A stretch of DNA of 22,924 nucleotides from positions 3,895 to 26,818 of the forward strand of contig JBBBWG010006269.1 in assembly GCA_037176905.1 (NCBI GenBank). The letters run 5' to 3'. Below the pieces are notes generated by a model. The model was not told where the DNA came from and made no database searches. It worked only from the letters and a program-made list of their open reading frames with translations. A program made the position numbers and the translations under genes. The stretch's first letter is position 1, and the number at the start of each line of letters is the position of its first letter. This DNA comes from Azolla pinnata (lineage: Eukaryota > Streptophyta > Polypodiopsida > Salviniales > Salviniaceae). Below are positions 10,276 to 21,700 of this stretch, in pieces.

Positions 10276-10419
10276 ATTTTTGGCAGAATTTTTAAGTTTT
10301 GGTTTTTGGGGGGTTTTGGAAATATTTCAAAAAAAAAACAAAACAGAAAGAAAACCAGAAAAAAGAAAAGAACAAAAAAAGAAAGAAGAAAAAAAACAGA
10401 AAGAAGAAGAACAAACACC

Positions 10420-10713
10420 TCGGAGTTCTCCGCCGCCGTTTTTCTGTCTCTGATCTTCCCATGGCGATGATGATGAAGACGACGATCTCGACGACGACGA
10501 CGACGACGAAGATGAGGAGGAGGTGGAGGAGCATACGGATGAGGATCTGATGATGCAGACGATGGTTCATTTCCATCGCTGTTCTGCAGTACTACGGCAG
10601 GGAGGGGGGCGTGATCAGGAGGAGGAGTTCATTTGATCGATCCCGCCATGAAATTTGATCCGGCATAGATATCGGATGTCTGGATTCTAATCCGTCCTCC
10701 AATTTCAATCCAG
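10420..10713 (+). other. Probable non-coding leader exon of the acetyl-CoA synthetase gene
   Basis: Base composition shifts here from A-rich to balanced, with GCC and GAC clusters. The stretch ends in a good donor (CCAG|GTACGC at 10714). A matching acceptor lies at 11653 (GATACAG|CCTTTC), just before the coding exon. The frame of the synthetase has a stop at 11689, so the leader cannot add residues. It contains an ATG at 10461 opening a 29-codon GAC-repeat frame, a possible upstream ORF. Inferred from splice-like signals only. Confidence 0.35.
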
Positions 10714-10869
10714 GTACGCAGCTACATGCTTCACGCAGCTGAGAGTTTTTCGCTGCTTCGTTCGACGTGGATCATTTCGCGCCCTGGATTTTCGTAGCTT
10801 CAAAAACGTTTGCATGCGGTTCTGTGCGCACCCGTCCGTTTCAATCCTTGCTTTGCTTACGGTTTGCGC

Positions 10870-11460
10870 TACTTGCAAAGCTTCCTGGTTTTTTCCGTAG
10901 CTGCAAATATCCTTCTCGTTTCCCGGTGTTGTTTCTCAAAGCGTCCATGTCCAACTCTCATGTTGGGGATGCTTCTCGTTTCCGATATATTGTTTCTCAA
11001 AGCGTCCATGTCCAATTCTCATGTTGGTGATGCTTCTCGTTTCCGATGTTGTTCACAACGCGTCCATGCCCCAACTCGTGCTCATTCGGTGGTGCTGGGA
11101 GTTGAATCTGGCGTACATAGTATCCATACGGTACACATGAGTCCATGCATAGATAGATGCGCACACATATGTACATGCATCGATCCTTAATTCTCGTTTC
11201 CATAGCTGCAAAATCCTTCCTGGTTTCCATAGCTGCAAACATTCTCTCATTTCCGATATTGTTTCTCAAAGCGTCCATGTCCGGCTCTCCTTTTGGTGCT
11301 TCTCGTTTCGGATATTGTTCACAAAGCCTCCATGTCCAGCTCTCACGATTGGTGGTGCTGTAAGAGTGACCGAATCTGGCGTGCATAGTCTCCATACACA
11401 GACTCCATGCATAGATAGATGCGCATAGATACAGACACACCTACATACATGCATATGTCA
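10870..11460. repeat. Higher-order tandem repeat in the leader intron of acetyl-CoA synthetase
   Basis: A sub-unit of about 60 bases (TGTTTCTCAAAGCGTCCATG or TGTTCACAA.GC.TCCATG, then CTCGTTTC.GAT) begins at 10930, 10991, 11050, 11260 and 11316. These sit inside a larger unit of about 266 bases that is present twice: the sub-unit pairs 10991/11260 and 11050/11316 are 269 and 266 apart. The following segments with AATCTGGCGT.CATAGT and CCATGCATAGATAGATGCGCA also recur (about 11106 and 11369). The first large unit has one additional sub-unit. Long open frames here are repeat artefacts. Confidence 0.8.
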
Positions 11461-11757
11461 CATCATACATGCATCGATCCCCACATGCATGCATGCATAC
11501 TTGTCGGCCAAGCATACATATCTTAGCACATGCATAAATACCATACAACTTAGGGTGTCTACGTAGTTACAATCCATGCGCTCCGATGTCAGTGCTAGTT
11601 TTCAACACCTATCTGCAATGACATAACTTGGTTTCTCTTGTTACTTGATACAGCCTTTCGTCTCGGCGCTCGCCTTCCAAAAGGCCGATAGTCTATATTA
11701 GGGAATCATAACAACTTGTCAAGATCATTGGGCGATTCTTTTTGCTTATCTTCGGTG

Positions 11758-14700
11758 ATGGATGATCATGTTGGTCGGTGGGGATCGAGATCGAGATCAA
11801 GACCCGAAACATTGAGGCTCAAGATCCTCTGCTCGCATCTTAATCAGCAACATGGTGCCGCTGAGGATCCCCCAGCTCATCCGTCGGTTCTGATCAGAGA
11901 ACTTTGCAGCACCCATGATTCTTCAGAGCATCATCATGTTGACAATGATGCGCTCATCCATGTACCCCGGAATCGACTGTATACCCCCCACATAGAATCA
12001 AGAATACAGGTCAATCTCACCTAGAGTTTGCTTTCTGTATACTAGGAATATCTATGTTAAAGAGAAGAGCAACCTCCAGAAATAGATGATAAATTGGCCA
12101 AGTTTTCCAGAGTGAAACAGCTTCACTGAGCTCAATAAGCGTGAGAAGTACAATATTCTGAGTCCCTAAAGACGATACTTCATTTCTTGCATACCACATC
12201 CATTGATGAGTTCTATAAAACCATATGATTGGATAACACATGTCAACGTTGTACATTTGTCTGCTCTTTCAAGGGGGTCTAATCAATGGGGATTTTTGGG
12301 GCAGTTTTTAGGAAATTTTACAGTGATTAGAATGGGAGGCCTGTTGGAGAGCTTTCCTAGTATTAATCGTCAACTCTTCCAAAAGTTTTCTTCTGTTTTA
12401 TAATCATTGCACCTAATAAAGAGTACTCAAGTTGGTGTTTTTCTTGTGGATCTGTTTATACATATCAATCAGTATGAGAGCATGTACCTAGAGTCGATCA
12501 GAGAACCAGATTCCTTTTGGAGTAAACTAGCGCGAGATTTCTACTGGAAGAAGCACTGGGATACGAAGCAATCTTTCAGCTATAATTTTGATACGCGCAA
12601 AGGCCCTATACATGTAGAGGTGAACCGGCCACCTTTTTCTCGTGAGATGTACCAGGAAGCTCGGAAGTAACCCAAAGTTTTCTTTTATTTCCCAAATGCC
12701 CCAAGTTTCAATTATCTCTTCGAATGACCCTGGTCAATGCTTGAGAATTTGATCCCTTGCGATAAAGGTCGATGAAATAACCATATAATTGCTCGAGTTG
12801 AGCGTTCGGAGAATTAATAGAGACTTAGGGACTTGGGGAAATAAGGAAAATAAATGTCAAATGGTGTCTCTGAGGTTCTTCCGTAATTAGATTCCACAAT
12901 TTTCTTGGAGAGTCAAGTTCAACGTTTTGTTGAAATACCGTTGTTTCTGGATAGTGGTTCCGCGGAGGTTATACAAATGTTTGCTATAATGCACTTGATC
13001 GCCATGTCCTAGAAGGGAGAGGCAATAAACCAGCAATTTTATGGGAAGGTAATGAAATTGGCCAAGATGCACGCCTCACCTACAGAAGCCTCCTGGAGAT
13101 TACTTGCCAGGTAAGAGACAATTCATCTTAATGACAAGATTACAGTTATTTTCCCTACCATCCACGTATCTGTATAGGACCACTTTTGCTTCACAAGTGC
13201 TGAGAGAATCAGTTGCCACATTCCCATAACGTCATGATATCGAATGGATGCACTTTCTGTTGTACAATGAAAGAGTTTTGAAGTTTACAAAGTCCGTAGT
13301 AGTGTTTGTGCTAAGGTGTTTTACATTTTGAAACGAATGTGTGTCCACGACTGCTGTTTCAGCTTGCAAATTACCTCCACTCAAAGAATGTTGCCAAGGG
13401 TGATCGTGTATGCATTTACATGCCAATGATTCCAGAGTTACCATGTGCAATGCTTGCATGTGCCAGGATCGGAGCCATACACTCGGTATGCTTTTACTGT
13501 TTGCTTATCAATATATTTTTTGAACAAAAAAAAACTTTGAATGTGTATTCCTAAACCAATTCTGATTCTAGAAGCTTTAGATTCACTATTTTGACATGGA
13601 CGCTATAGAATGCGGATAGTTTTAACGCAAACATCTCATAGTTCATAAAATTTCCAAATTCCACTTGAGAATTAAGTTTTCAGAAAAGTGCACCGTGAAA
13701 AAGATTTTATCTATCCATATATGTGTGTGTGCATGCATATATGTATGTGCATATATATATGTGGATACCTATGTATGTATATATGTATGTTATAATGTTT
13801 GGAAACAATGGCCATGGTAGAACTCAACTCATCTCCATTCATGAAGATAATCAATCAATCAACAATCTTTATTGCATCGCAGGTAGTTTTTGCTGGATTT
13901 TCTGCTGAAGCATTGGCGGGGCGCATACTTGATTGCCGACCAAAGATATTGTTAACATGTTCTGCTTTTAAGCGTGGCAATAAGCTCATCCAGCTCAAGC
14001 AAATAGCTGATGATGCTGTGAAGTTGTGCTTCGATCGTGAACATTTTAGTCCAGGCACGAATTGAGTTCTCATTAATGGCTATTTTTCTGTATAATCTAA
14101 ATTGATAAGAGATTAGAGAAGTAGAAGCATATTTGAATATGTTAGAAACCAGAAGTAGAAGGCTGTTCACAGATTTAGTGAGAAACAACAAAACAATCCT
14201 TGACGTTTTTGGCGTTTCAAGAATAGTTCCTAATTTTCCTACACTTTATTGCCTATGTCTCTGTAGTTGTAAATTGATTTTACCACTAACATAGGTGTAT
14301 TCTGATAAATAGTCTGGTCAGAAATCAGCGGTATTTTTGTGTTCCATCTCCTGCTGTCTAGTGCTCTTTATGATATTCAGTTGTTACAAATGCTGAATTA
14401 TACGAGCTTTACAATTATGATCAGTATCTGATGGCTAAATTCTATGATTTTATCTAGAGTCATGCTTAGTATTTGACAACCAGAGAGCAGCTTCACGCAA
14501 TACCATTCCCTGGAATTCATATAGAGATTTCTGGTGGCAGGTAAGCTTTGTCCTTGATACCAATTTTATGCCCTTATTTTCGGGAATGATCTAGCATCTC
14601 TATCCATGTGGTGAATTCGTTTTCTCAACCTAAGATTTTGACCAACTGCAGATTTTACGTTTACTTCTTTTCTTGTGCTCTCAGGATGTTGTTGCTCCAA

Positions 14701-17581
14701 TGAGGAAAGATGCCCCCATAGAGTGGATGGAAGCTGAGGATCCACTGTTTATGCTATACACAAGTGGCTCCACGGGGAAACCAAAGGTCATATAAGGATA
14801 CTCTCATGAATATATTCTTCTATATTTGGGTTCTGAAGAATTTCCTCATTTTCATGGTTCATCATTGATAAAATTTTGATGTATCATAATTTGAAAATTC
14901 AAGAGAATATGTGTAAGTGTACAGATGTATGTGTTTGAGACATTGTGCTGATGCTATGAAATGAGCATGTGTTTGAGTAACTTTGGAAGTGATTGGAGAA
15001 GGGGCTACATAGCTGTTCTAACATGTATAGACAATTGATTGCCCGCAGGGTGTGCTTCATACAGTTGGAGGTTATATGTTATATGCTGCAGTCACTTTTA
15101 AATATGTATTCAATTACGAACCCGGTGATGTTTTCTGGTACTGTTAATATGTAGCTAACATGTATATCTCTACAATCGTCTATTATTGTGAAATATAGAA
15201 CTTCATTGGGGATTCTTTATATGCAAATTCCTGAAGATTCTTTATTTTATTTTCTATAGGTGTACAGCTGATTGCGGATGGATAACAGGTCATACCTATG
15301 TAACATATGGGCCATTGTTAAATTGTGCAACCTGTGTTATTTATGAAGGGGTAATATATCCTCATATTTCCATCTAATTTTTCAACCTATTTGAATCTCT
15401 TATGCATTAAATTGGTCTTAATAATTAGATATTTCTATTTGAGAAAGGTAGGTACCAGCTTGGCCCGATGCTGGAAGATATTGGCACATAGTAGATAAAT
15501 TCCAAGTAACTACATTCCATACAGCACCCACGGCAATCCGCACATTAGAAGCGAGTGGTGATAAGGTAGGGCTTTTTGTTGTGTACATCCGAATGTACAC
15601 CTTGTAAAGGCCATCATTTTCATACAATTTCCTAACTAAACATATGGTGTGGTTCTTGATTCACAACCTATACAATATGGAATATATGTGTTAGTATTCA
15701 TTTTTGAAGTGGAGCTCTGATCCCTTTTTTGCATTGAGAGCATCATCTGTAAAGATCTCCCTTTGCCATTTGGGAACTGGATCGAGATTTTTCTCATTTG
15801 TATGTAAGAGGATATTGATGAGAAATAATCAATTCTTTTTCTTTAATTGGTAGTTTGTGAAGAATCATTCGAGGCGTTCGCTGAAACTTCTTGGAAGTGT
15901 TGGGGAGCCCATCAATTCGAAAGCATGGTGGTGGTATTATGAAGTGGTTGGAGAGAAACGATGCCCTATTGTGGATACATGGTGGCAGACTGAAACTGGT
16001 GCAACAATGATATCCCCTCTTCCGTGGGCATGGCCATTGAAGCCTGGTTGTGCAACACTTCCATTCTTTGGTGTTCAGGTACAGAATCCTGATGAGTTTT
16101 TCATTGAATTAATCTTTTTCTCATACCCAATGAAACAAATTCCAACTCATCATTCAATCAAAAATTTTGATGTTGCATGGATCAGCTTGCTATCGTAGAT
16201 GAAAAGGGAAATGAGAAGCACGGTGCATGTGAAGGCTACTTATGCATAAAATCCCCATGGCCTGGCATGGCCCGGACTCTTTACCAGGACCATGCACGCT
16301 TTGAGCAGAGCTATTTCACCACTTTCTTGGGCTATTATGCAACTGGTGATGGGTGTCGACGTGATCATGATGGTTATTATTGGATAACTGGCAGGATCGA
16401 TGACGTGATAAATGTCAGGTCAGGACTAACCTTCAAAAATCTGATAAACTGTTTCTTCTGTATAGCAATGTTGTTCCGAGGGTATATTTATCTTGCATTG
16501 GTAGAAATTTCTGAGCACACTATGCACGATACGACTACAACCCAATTCAATACTGATGCTTTAGAAGTTTTAACTATTAGTAGAGGACTTGGGGTAAGTT
16601 CAAGATGGCAGATCGTTTTGCCGCCTTCATAGAATTGTAGGAGATGCCAAAATGTTCCTCTATAGGACATGGGCTTGCAAAGGAAAACTCCAATGATCTT
16701 TCATATATAAAATTAACTTCTAGGACAAGTAGTCTTTGAATTTCTTTAACACTCTGAACAGCGCGAACGTCAAATTAAAATGAATTTGTCTATACAGTGG
16801 GCATAGGATAAGCACTGGGGAGATTGAATCTGTGATTGATAGTCATCCTACTTGTGCAGAAGCAGCGGTTGTTGGAATTCCTCATGAGGTATCGCACTAT
16901 GGTTCAAATGGTCATTTACATTACGCCCTTCAACTTGATTGAGGTCATAATGTAACTCTTGCCTTTGTATTGTTCCTATTTTTTAGGTCAAGGGCCAAGG
17001 CCTGTATGCCTATGTAGTGCTTAATGAAGGAGTCAAAGCTGGTAAAGAGTTGAGGCAGTCATATCTTGAGCTTGTCCGGAAAGAGGTTACTTCTCCTAAC
17101 TGAAAAACATCTTTTGATTTGTGCTGTTTCGAAGCAAGTTACAATACATGATGCATATTCATGAAAGAATGAAATCGGTGAAAATAACAACTCTTCATGG
17201 TGATCAAGCAGATCGGAGCTTTTGCTGCACCTGAATTTATTCATTGGGTACCTGGACTTCCCAAGACCAGGAGTGGAAAAGTGATGCGCCGTATACTTCG
17301 GAAAATAGCATCCGGTGATACCAACTCTTTGGTGAGTGAACAAAAACACTGGTTTTGTTTCTGTCCCAAATAAAACATTGCGACACAAACCTCTTTACAC
17401 ATGATAAAGCAGCCAGAAAAACACACCAATAGAAGGATGTTTTAGGTGTGTTTTTATTGCAAAATATACAGGAATTTTGTCTTTTAAACAAGATTCTTCT
17501 TTCCTCATGTCATACCAGGGAGATTTGAGCTCACTTGGAGATCCATCTATTGTTGACGCAATTATCAAATCGAAGCCATGA
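11758..17581 (+). CDS. ACS: Acetyl-CoA synthetase (AMP-forming), ACSS2-like, with N-terminal PTS2 signal
   Basis: Converts acetate, ATP and CoA to acetyl-CoA through acetyl-AMP. Coding exons: 11758-12009, 12473-12619, 12955-13110, 13363-13485, 13883-14048, 14458-14540, 14685-14786, 15049-15137, 15260-15350, 15452-15565, 15854-16078, 16186-16418, 16798-16888, 16987-17085, 17212-17331 and 17519-17581; phases agree, about 717 residues. Signature parts: [17 protein letters not shown] near the N terminus, P-loop [41 protein letters not shown] (the second Trp narrows the acyl pocket to acetate), [19 protein letters not shown], and [11 protein letters not shown] with the lysine that is acetylated in the family. 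It looks closer to animal ACSS2 than to the plastid enzyme of flowering plants. ATG 11758 is the first in frame; a stop lies upstream at 11689. The first 75 residues or so are a divergent extension holding RLKILCSHL. Unusual: ETGA for ETGG and PLPWA for PLPGA. The exon 5 donor is uncertain (14036 or 14048). Enzyme call firm; location inferred. Confidence 0.93.
11815..11841 (+). other. PTS2 peroxisomal targeting nonapeptide
   Basis: Residues 20-28 of the synthetase read R-L-K-I-L-C-S-H-L, a perfect match to the plant PTS2 consensus R-L/I-x5-H-L, with Leu also at the favoured fifth position. It lies within the first 40 residues as in known PTS2 proteins, after an Arg/Ser-rich start. A Cys about 25 residues further (ELCSTHD) could be the processing site used by the peroxisomal DEG15 protease, which cuts near a Cys. 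Targeting is inferred from the motif. Confidence 0.7.
13715..13795. repeat. Alternating purine-pyrimidine (TA/TG) tract in an ACS intron
   Basis: The intron between coding exons 4 and 5 holds a run of ATATATGTGTGTGTGCATGC type sequence with repeated ATGTATGT. A similar tract follows the gene at about 17628-17820. Such tracts are common plant microsatellites and can adopt Z-like structure. Confidence 0.7.
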
Positions 17582-18707
17582 AGCAAGCAAGCAGTTGCAA
17601 ACTGGCTGAATAATGTCCAAAATGTAATTCATATATATACATGTGTATATCAAAATTGCACATCGGTGCTGGGAGAGGATCTTATTTTGTTTATTTTTTG
17701 TGATATAAGCCGTATATCTCATGCTGGAATGTATACGTATGGATATGTATATGTACGTATATGCACACGTATGTACATAAGTGCAGACTATCAATTTGTA
17801 TGTATACATACATTATACATGCCGAGGGCATTCCGGAGTGAGTACAATCACATTTACATGTGATCCGGCAAATAAGAACACATAATGCTCAAAGTATGTT
17901 GATTGAACACGTTAGTACTAACGATGTTTAAAAATTGACTCGAGACATGTTTACAATTGGCATCATAATCAAATCGTCATGTCAATTAACCCAACCAGTG
18001 AACTAAACTCACCAAACTTCAATCTCTGCTTTCTTACCCAGGAAACGACTGCAATTCATGAAACAGCCCTAGTTTGTCATGATCAGCACGTTCTCAAAGC
18101 TTCACTTCATTCAGCTGTTGCCTATGAGTAGTAAATGGCTTATTTCAATGAATCTTCAATGGTAAATTCTTCCTTCGAAACAGTTATAGATTGAGCATGC
18201 AGCAATGGCCAACCAAGGAACCATAAGATAGACATAATAAATAAATCAGTTAAAATGAGACGATCAAATTGTAGCAAATACAAGGCCCTGATTTGTCCCT
18301 TTCTGCTTCTGTATAATAAGTTGGGACGCGTATAGCTAGATATACCTCAATCAAGAAGAGGGTCTCTTTTGCTCCTTGTTGCTGCAACCAAAAGAGCTTG
18401 CTTCTTCATCCAAGAGTTATATCACCTCTAAAAGTCCCTAATTCTATGCCTTACAGCCTTGAATACACCAAAACCCTAATGCTTGAATGAATTGAAAAGA
18501 CTCCCTCTTTTTCAAGCCCTTGCAGACTTGAGCAACCTCATTCGGTCCTCCAGCAAGAAGCACCAATAAATTGTACAAAATCTTTAGATAGACCTGTTAG
18601 GTACATAAAATACACATTATCTCAGCAATGTTCAATGGAATCCTTCATAGCGTAGATATTATGTAAAAATTACCAGCTTTATCTCGGTCTATATATATTT
18701 GCATATT
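17582..18707. other. Convergent intergenic region between ACS and SURF6
   Basis: The two stop codons face each other 1,126 bases apart, so this holds both 3' UTRs. 17628-17820 is an imperfect TA/TG/AC alternating tract with many GTAT and CATA steps. The rest is AT-rich and unremarkable, with one AAACCCTAA-like word near 18472 that is far from any start codon. No gene was recognised. Confidence 0.7.
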
Positions 18708-21700
18708 TCATTCATTCAGGAAACCTCCTCGTCGACCTTCAAACCCTGGCCGTAGAAGCTTTTTCTCTCTCTGCATGAAGAAAGTATAAGTTTTAATGAT
18801 TAATCATCCTAGTTAAACACCCCTCCCACCAAATACCTTTATTTCAAATGCAACCAGCACTTACCTTTGCTATTTTCTTTTCCTTCTTTTGTTGTTTCCT
18901 TTCTTTAATGTGCTCATCTCGAGTTTTTTGCCGATCTTCAACCAAGTGTTTCACAGTTTCTTTTCTGTCTTCCCTGTGTACATATACAAGGCATCAGTGA
19001 GCATTATATATATATTTGGTTCTATATACAATGTATAGATTCTAGATTAGGTTCTCACACATTTGTAATAACCACATAGTTTTCAAGGATGACAGAGAAA
19101 CTTGGCCATGGATCTCCCTACCACTGGTTCTAATGATGGAATATCTTAATTTGCACACTATCTGGTTGAATAATGTTGAATAGCAAGCAGTCCATGACAA
19201 GAGATTACAAACCATTTTTTTTTGCTTTTCTGTCTCTGATGCTTCTCCCTTTTGATGCTTTGCTTTATACGATCAGGATTGTCCAGGACCTTAAATTAAA
19301 AATGATCTCTTCACGTCATCGGTAAAACAGAGGCTTATTAACAAATTTGTGAATACACATGAATAGAAAGCATTGAAAATGAGCACCTACTTTCTCTCCA
19401 GATGCCCGACTTAATGCAGCACTCCATGAATGCTTCAGGGCCACTTCCTACACATCAAAAGACTACTTTAGGATTAATATAGAGAGTCAAACGTTAATGC
19501 ACACCAAAGAAGCTATAAAAATATTACCGAACCCTTCTCAGGATCTTGCATCGCAGATTGAAGTTTAACAGCCTATGCAGGACACTTGATTAAAGCACTG
19601 ATCCATTTAAATTGATAAATCTGTTTATCAAGGCACAACTAAATACTGATAGGCTGCCATGTCACTAACCTTAGCTAGTAGATCTTCTTTAGATTCCTTG
19701 CGTCTCTTTTTGGTTCTCTTTGTGTCATTTTGAAGGCCCATCTTTACTCTTCCAAATTCAAAATTATCATTAGATTCCTTTGCTTTGACCTGCGGACATA
19801 TCAACAAAAGGTAATGAATCTCATATCACAACACCCTCGTCAAGTTACATGAAGGGCTAGTAGTTCAATGACTGTTGCTAACCTCAAGAAAAAGAATGGC
19901 TTAATATTCTTACTTTATTTATCTGATCATTTTCAAGATCGTGTTTTCTATTCTTGGCTCCATCATTCTCCTCCAAATCTCTTCCTGAACTTGTAGCTTT
20001 TCTTTTACGGTTCTGATTTTGAGAGTTCTTTTTTGCTTCGTTTCTCCAATTCTGAGCATTCTTTGCAGTTTTCAGTGCTGTATCAGCATTTCTTTTCGCA
20101 CGAAGCATCTCCATCCTCTTTCGAAGGCGTTCTTTGAGTTCCTCATAGCTTGATACTCTGCTCTCCTTCCCTGCACACATTCTCTTGATGTCATTGGACA
20201 AGCCATAAAAAGTCATAATATCCTCAAGGAATCAGGTGAAATGTGTTTTTGACTGGAAATGAAGCATTTCAATGTCTTCCATTGCCTTATAACCTGTTAT
20301 ACTAAAAAAGCAAACGCCAAACTTATCATATGCTTTATAGATTGAGAATTATGTGAATTAAAACGAACCTGTTAATCTATCACTCGAAATCCCATCTTCA
20401 ACTTTGTCTTCTGTGCCATTCTCCATCTCTTGCTGCTGAAGCTGCTGCAATGTAGAACTGAACTTGTCGGGATCAAGCTACAAACAAAACAATAGACACC
20501 ATATTTAGTTAGCCCGAAATAATGAAAAACAACGGTATTTACCTAGATAATTCAGAGAAATACTCGATCCCGCTTTGCTTTCTTTAAATTCTGCTTGGTC
20601 GCTTCTTTAGCAGCAGCCCGTTCAGTTTTGCTCATGCCATAGTGCTGAAATATTTTAGAATATCCAATTATCAACCAGAATATAGAAGCATACAAGGACA
20701 ATACATAAATCCTAAGGTAGCATAAATAAATCCCGACAGATGCATCCTAAGATATATCTCGGATGTCAACAAGAAGGTAGCAGAAAAATGCACCGATATT
20801 TGACAAATACAGAGGAAGGATGCAGAATGTAGAGATTATAATACTAGCGAGAGCCAAGGTGTAGCTATAACAGAGAAATAGTACGATCAGCACAACTTAA
20901 AGGAATAGATACATATATGTCTTACAATGAACCCCTGCCATGTTCACTAAGTCTCCAATCATAGATTATGCTGTTGATTCTAATAGTACATTACTTCAAT
21001 CCCAAATCCCACTTTGTGGAAAACATGCTATCCACACCACCCCCTCCATCTTTCTGCGCCCTGATAGTATTTTCCTGTTTGAATGCTCTGTGGTAGCCAT
21101 TCAGACAAAGTTCGTTAAAGGAGAAAAAAATTCTTCGCGTAACTTGTACCCCATTGTGCTTGGTCCATTCAGGAAATACTAGAAGCTTTATGACATTAAT
21201 GTAACTGCTGACTTCAGGCTGACTTCATGTACTATTTTGCATCAGCTTCCCTGCAATCGGCCTCTTAATTGTTCTCAATATTTCCAGTTACTCTGCTTCA
21301 TTTCCCACACCAAACACTGCGACGTGCTTCTGTTTGAGCAGCAAAAACCTTCACTTGCTTCTTATTGATCCTATGTATCTCGAACCTAATGAGAAATAAA
21401 TCCCAGAGGTATACCTTATGGACTCCTCTGCAGCCCAAAGTACCAGCTCCATGGTAAATCATATTCTTGCATTTGTCTGGTCCTAAGCCAATCAGCTCAA
21501 ATTCTGCACCTCACTTGCTATGAACTGTCTCATAGTAAGCATCTCACAACTTATACACTAAAGGAGCACTAGCAGATCAACTGTAGATTCCAATTTTTTT
21601 GAACCAAGGAGCACATCTTTTAAGTATGTATGATTCCATGTTATTCTGAATGACTGACATGAGTGTCCAGAATCTTCACGTTCACTAAGCTCTAAGTTAG

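Larger units (their letters stand above)
7969..10400. other. Intergenic region between eIF4A and acetyl-CoA synthetase
   Basis: 7969 to about 8600 is probably the eIF4A 3' UTR and flank. 8600-9740 holds AT-rich sequence with ACAGAAC runs (about 8949-8982), an ATCG run (about 9372-9388) and a perfect 14-base palindrome TAACTGATCAGTTA near 9420. 9748-9900 is a tandem array and 10055-10215 an A-rich simple repeat. No convincing protein or RNA gene was seen; the 127-codon antisense frame at 8183-8566 matches nothing I know. Confidence 0.6.

Noticed and set aside
9956..10576. Several frames over the AAAAC and GA-rich tracts near 10.0-10.6 kb
   Set aside because: Low-complexity translations (Phe/Cys/Leu on one strand, Lys/Asn on the other) with no domain.
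10997..11454. Frames of 60-147 codons over the ACS leader intron on both strands
   Set aside because: All are read from the tandem repeat and show only its periodic peptides.
11716..11757. An upstream start for acetyl-CoA synthetase at 11716
   Set aside because: The codon there is TTG, not ATG, and a stop lies further upstream in frame (11689). ATG at 11758 is the first proper start.
11758..17581. Acetyl-CoA synthetase as a pseudogene because its pieces lie in different frames
   Set aside because: Every frame change coincides with GT-AG boundaries of compatible phase, and all catalytic motifs survive.
17561..17581. A C-terminal PTS1 on acetyl-CoA synthetase (ending K-S-K-P)
   Set aside because: SKP is not an accepted PTS1; the last residue should be Leu or Met in the common forms.
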